This document shows positions 22,669-23,877 of a stretch of DNA of 23,877 bases, one piece after another. This DNA comes from an uncultured Faecalibacterium sp. (GTDB lineage Bacteria > Bacillota > Clostridia > Oscillospirales > Ruminococcaceae). The DNA lies in assembly GCA_934539245.1 (NCBI GenBank), contig CAKTCK010000029.1:1-23877 (forward strand), read 5' to 3'. Every line of letters starts with the position of its first letter. Position 1 is the first letter of the stretch. The notes beneath the pieces are model-generated. The model saw only the letters and a list, made by a program, of their open reading frames with translations, ran no database searches and was not told where the DNA came from. Position numbers and translations under genes: made by a program.

Positions 22669-23280
22669 ATGGTACTATATTATATTCTGGTGCCCCTTGC
22701 GTGGCTTGTGTGGCACATCGGTTTCCGCATTCGGGTGGAGGGGCGTGAAAACCTGAAAAAGGTGCAGACGAATGGCTGCATCCTTGCGCCCACCCATGTG
22801 TCTGCCATCGACCCGGTGTTCATCGTCGTCACCCGGTGGGGCAGACGAATGGTGGTGTTTGCCAAAAAGGAACTGTTCGAGATCAACGCCTTCCTGACGT
22901 GGTTCTTCCGGTGCTGCGGCGGTGTGTGCGTCCGCGGCACCAAGGGTGAGATGGAAATTGTCTCCCAGACAGTGGAAGCCTGCAAGCAGGGCGAGACCCT
23001 GCTCATCTTCCCGGAGGGCACGCGCGAAAAAGAGGGAAAACTCCTGCCCCCCAAGAGCGGTCTGTTCGTTATTGCCGCCGAGGCGGGGGTGGATGTTGTG
23101 CCCTGTCGCATCCTGTACGACACCCCGGACAGGAAGATGCACCTGTTCTGCAAAGTGCGGGTGATCTACGGTGAGCCCATGCCAGCAGAACAGTTTGCCA
23201 TGGAGGGCCGCCGGGACACCAAAAAGCTCCGTGCCAACAAGCAGGCATTGCTGGAAGCATGGGAAAAGATGGGGGCGTAA
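22669..23280 (+). CDS. plsC: 1-acyl-sn-glycerol-3-phosphate acyltransferase
   Basis: A 203-residue membrane-associated acyltransferase that makes phosphatidic acid from lysophosphatidic acid. A hydrophobic N-terminus (1-20) is followed by the catalytic HX4D motif (His43, Asp48 in PTHVSAIDPV) and the glycerol-phosphate binding motif FPEGTR at 114-119. Short form without a C-terminal extension. It starts 26 bp after cmk and ends 3 bp before ispH, so it is co-transcribed with both. Confidence 0.95.
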   Translation: MVLYYILVPLAWLVWHIGFRIRVEGRENLKKVQTNGCILAPTHVSAIDPVFIVVTRWGRRMVVFAKKELFEINAFLTWFFRCCGGVCVRGTKGEMEIVSQTVEACKQGETLLIFPEGTREKEGKLLPPKSGLFVIAAEAGVDVVPCRILYDTPDRKMHLFCKVRVIYGEPMPAEQFAMEGRRDTKKLRANKQALLEAWEKMGA

Positions 23281-23283
23281 GAG

Positions 23284-23877
23284 ATGGAGATCCGTTTGGC
23301 GAAAACGGCGGGGTTCTGCTTTGGCGTGAACCGCGCCGTGGAACTGACCTACGGCCTGCTGGCCGAGGGGCATAAAGTGGCGACACTGGGCCCGCTGATC
23401 CACAACCCGCAGGCGGTGGAGGATATGCAGCGCAAGGGCGCACAGGTGGTAAACACTGTGCAGGATGTGCCTGCCGGGTGCGAGGTGGTCATCCGCAGCC
23501 ATGGGGTGCCCCGCAGCGTTTACGACGAGCTGGAGACACGCGGCATCCCGTACCATGACGCCACCTGCCCCTTTGTGCAGAAGATCCAGCGCATTGCCGC
23601 ACAGGCCGAAAAAGAGGGGGCGGTGCTGCTGGTGGCGGGCGATAAGACCCACCCGGAGGTGCAGGGCATCGTGGGACATACCCGGGGCGAGGTGTTCGTT
23701 TTTGCCGATTTAGCCGAGTTAGAGGCGTGGAAAGGCCCTTCTGACCCCCAAAAACCCCTTTTTGCAGTTGCACAGACCACATTTCAGGTGACAAAATGGA
23801 AAGAAAGTTCGGAGTTTCTCAAAAAAGCCTATACAAACGCCCGAATTTTTGATACAATATGTAATGCGACGTGGGCG
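23284..23877 (+). CDS. ispH: 4-hydroxy-3-methylbut-2-enyl diphosphate reductase, 5' part (cut by window end)
   Basis: The last step of the MEP isoprenoid pathway, reducing HMBPP to IPP and DMAPP with a [4Fe-4S] cluster. 198 codons are visible with no stop. The three cluster cysteines are present: Cys12 (GFCFGV), Cys95 (DATCPFV) and Cys193 (TICNAT). So are substrate residues His40 (LGPLIHN), His73 (RSHGVP), His123 (THPEV) and QTT at 164-166. The C-terminal third lies beyond the window. In many Clostridia this protein is fused to ribosomal protein S1 repeats, and the cmk-plsC context makes that likely here, but it cannot be seen. It starts 3 bp after plsC. Confidence 0.96.
   Translation, partial: MEIRLAKTAGFCFGVNRAVELTYGLLAEGHKVATLGPLIHNPQAVEDMQRKGAQVVNTVQDVPAGCEVVIRSHGVPRSVYDELETRGIPYHDATCPFVQKIQRIAAQAEKEGAVLLVAGDKTHPEVQGIVGHTRGEVFVFADLAELEAWKGPSDPQKPLFAVAQTTFQVTKWKESSEFLKKAYTNARIFDTICNATWA

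Overview
The window reads as a chromosomal segment of a GC-rich gut Clostridium, most probably Faecalibacterium or a close Oscillospiraceae relative. This is inferred from the GC-rich, Firmicutes-type coding sequence, strong AGGAGG-type ribosome binding sites, short-form ThiC, the ECF-type ThiW, a BI-1 protein and the cmk-plsC-ispH gene order; no search was run. It is a mostly housekeeping region with no insertion sequence, integrase, CRISPR array or prophage gene.

Layout. 1-534: 3' end of a 23S rRNA, a spacer carrying a promoter-like sequence, 5S rRNA and its terminator. 607-2239: a DUF1287 protein (+) convergent with class II fructose-bisphosphate aldolase (-). 2240-3028: a 789-bp intergenic region carrying the fba promoter, a cluster of DnaA-box-like 9-mers, a 19-bp inverted repeat and the rlmB promoter. 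3029-6571 (+): rlmB, then a large membrane protein that looks like a catalytically dead P-type ATPase. 6638-8023 (-): sodium:alanine symporter.

8282-12323 (-) is a thiamine operon: promoter, TPP riboswitch, intrinsic terminator, a long structured leader, then thiW-thiM-thiE-thiC. It imports thiazole (ThiW), phosphorylates it (ThiM), makes HMP-P (ThiC) and couples the two halves (ThiE). No thiazole synthesis genes are present here, so the operon combines thiazole salvage with HMP synthesis. A 104-nt imperfect hairpin sits between thiE and thiC.

12388-14171 (-): brnQ and a divergent peptide deformylase gene, with a palindromic operator over the brnQ promoter. 14301-15658 (+): ABC permease and ATPase without a binding protein. 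15665-16747 (-): hemW. 16857-18489 (+): BI-1 family protein and a membrane-anchored M23 peptidase. 18535-20520 (-): a tetR regulator and an MFS exporter, each preceded by a copy of the same 23-bp palindrome. 20630-23877 (+): HI0933-family flavoprotein, cmk, plsC and ispH (cut by the window end). Cmk-plsC-ispH are tightly packed and look like one operon.

The most notable items are the pseudo-P-type ATPase, the DnaA-box-like cluster, the layered thi leader with the hairpin inside the operon, and the two palindromic operators.
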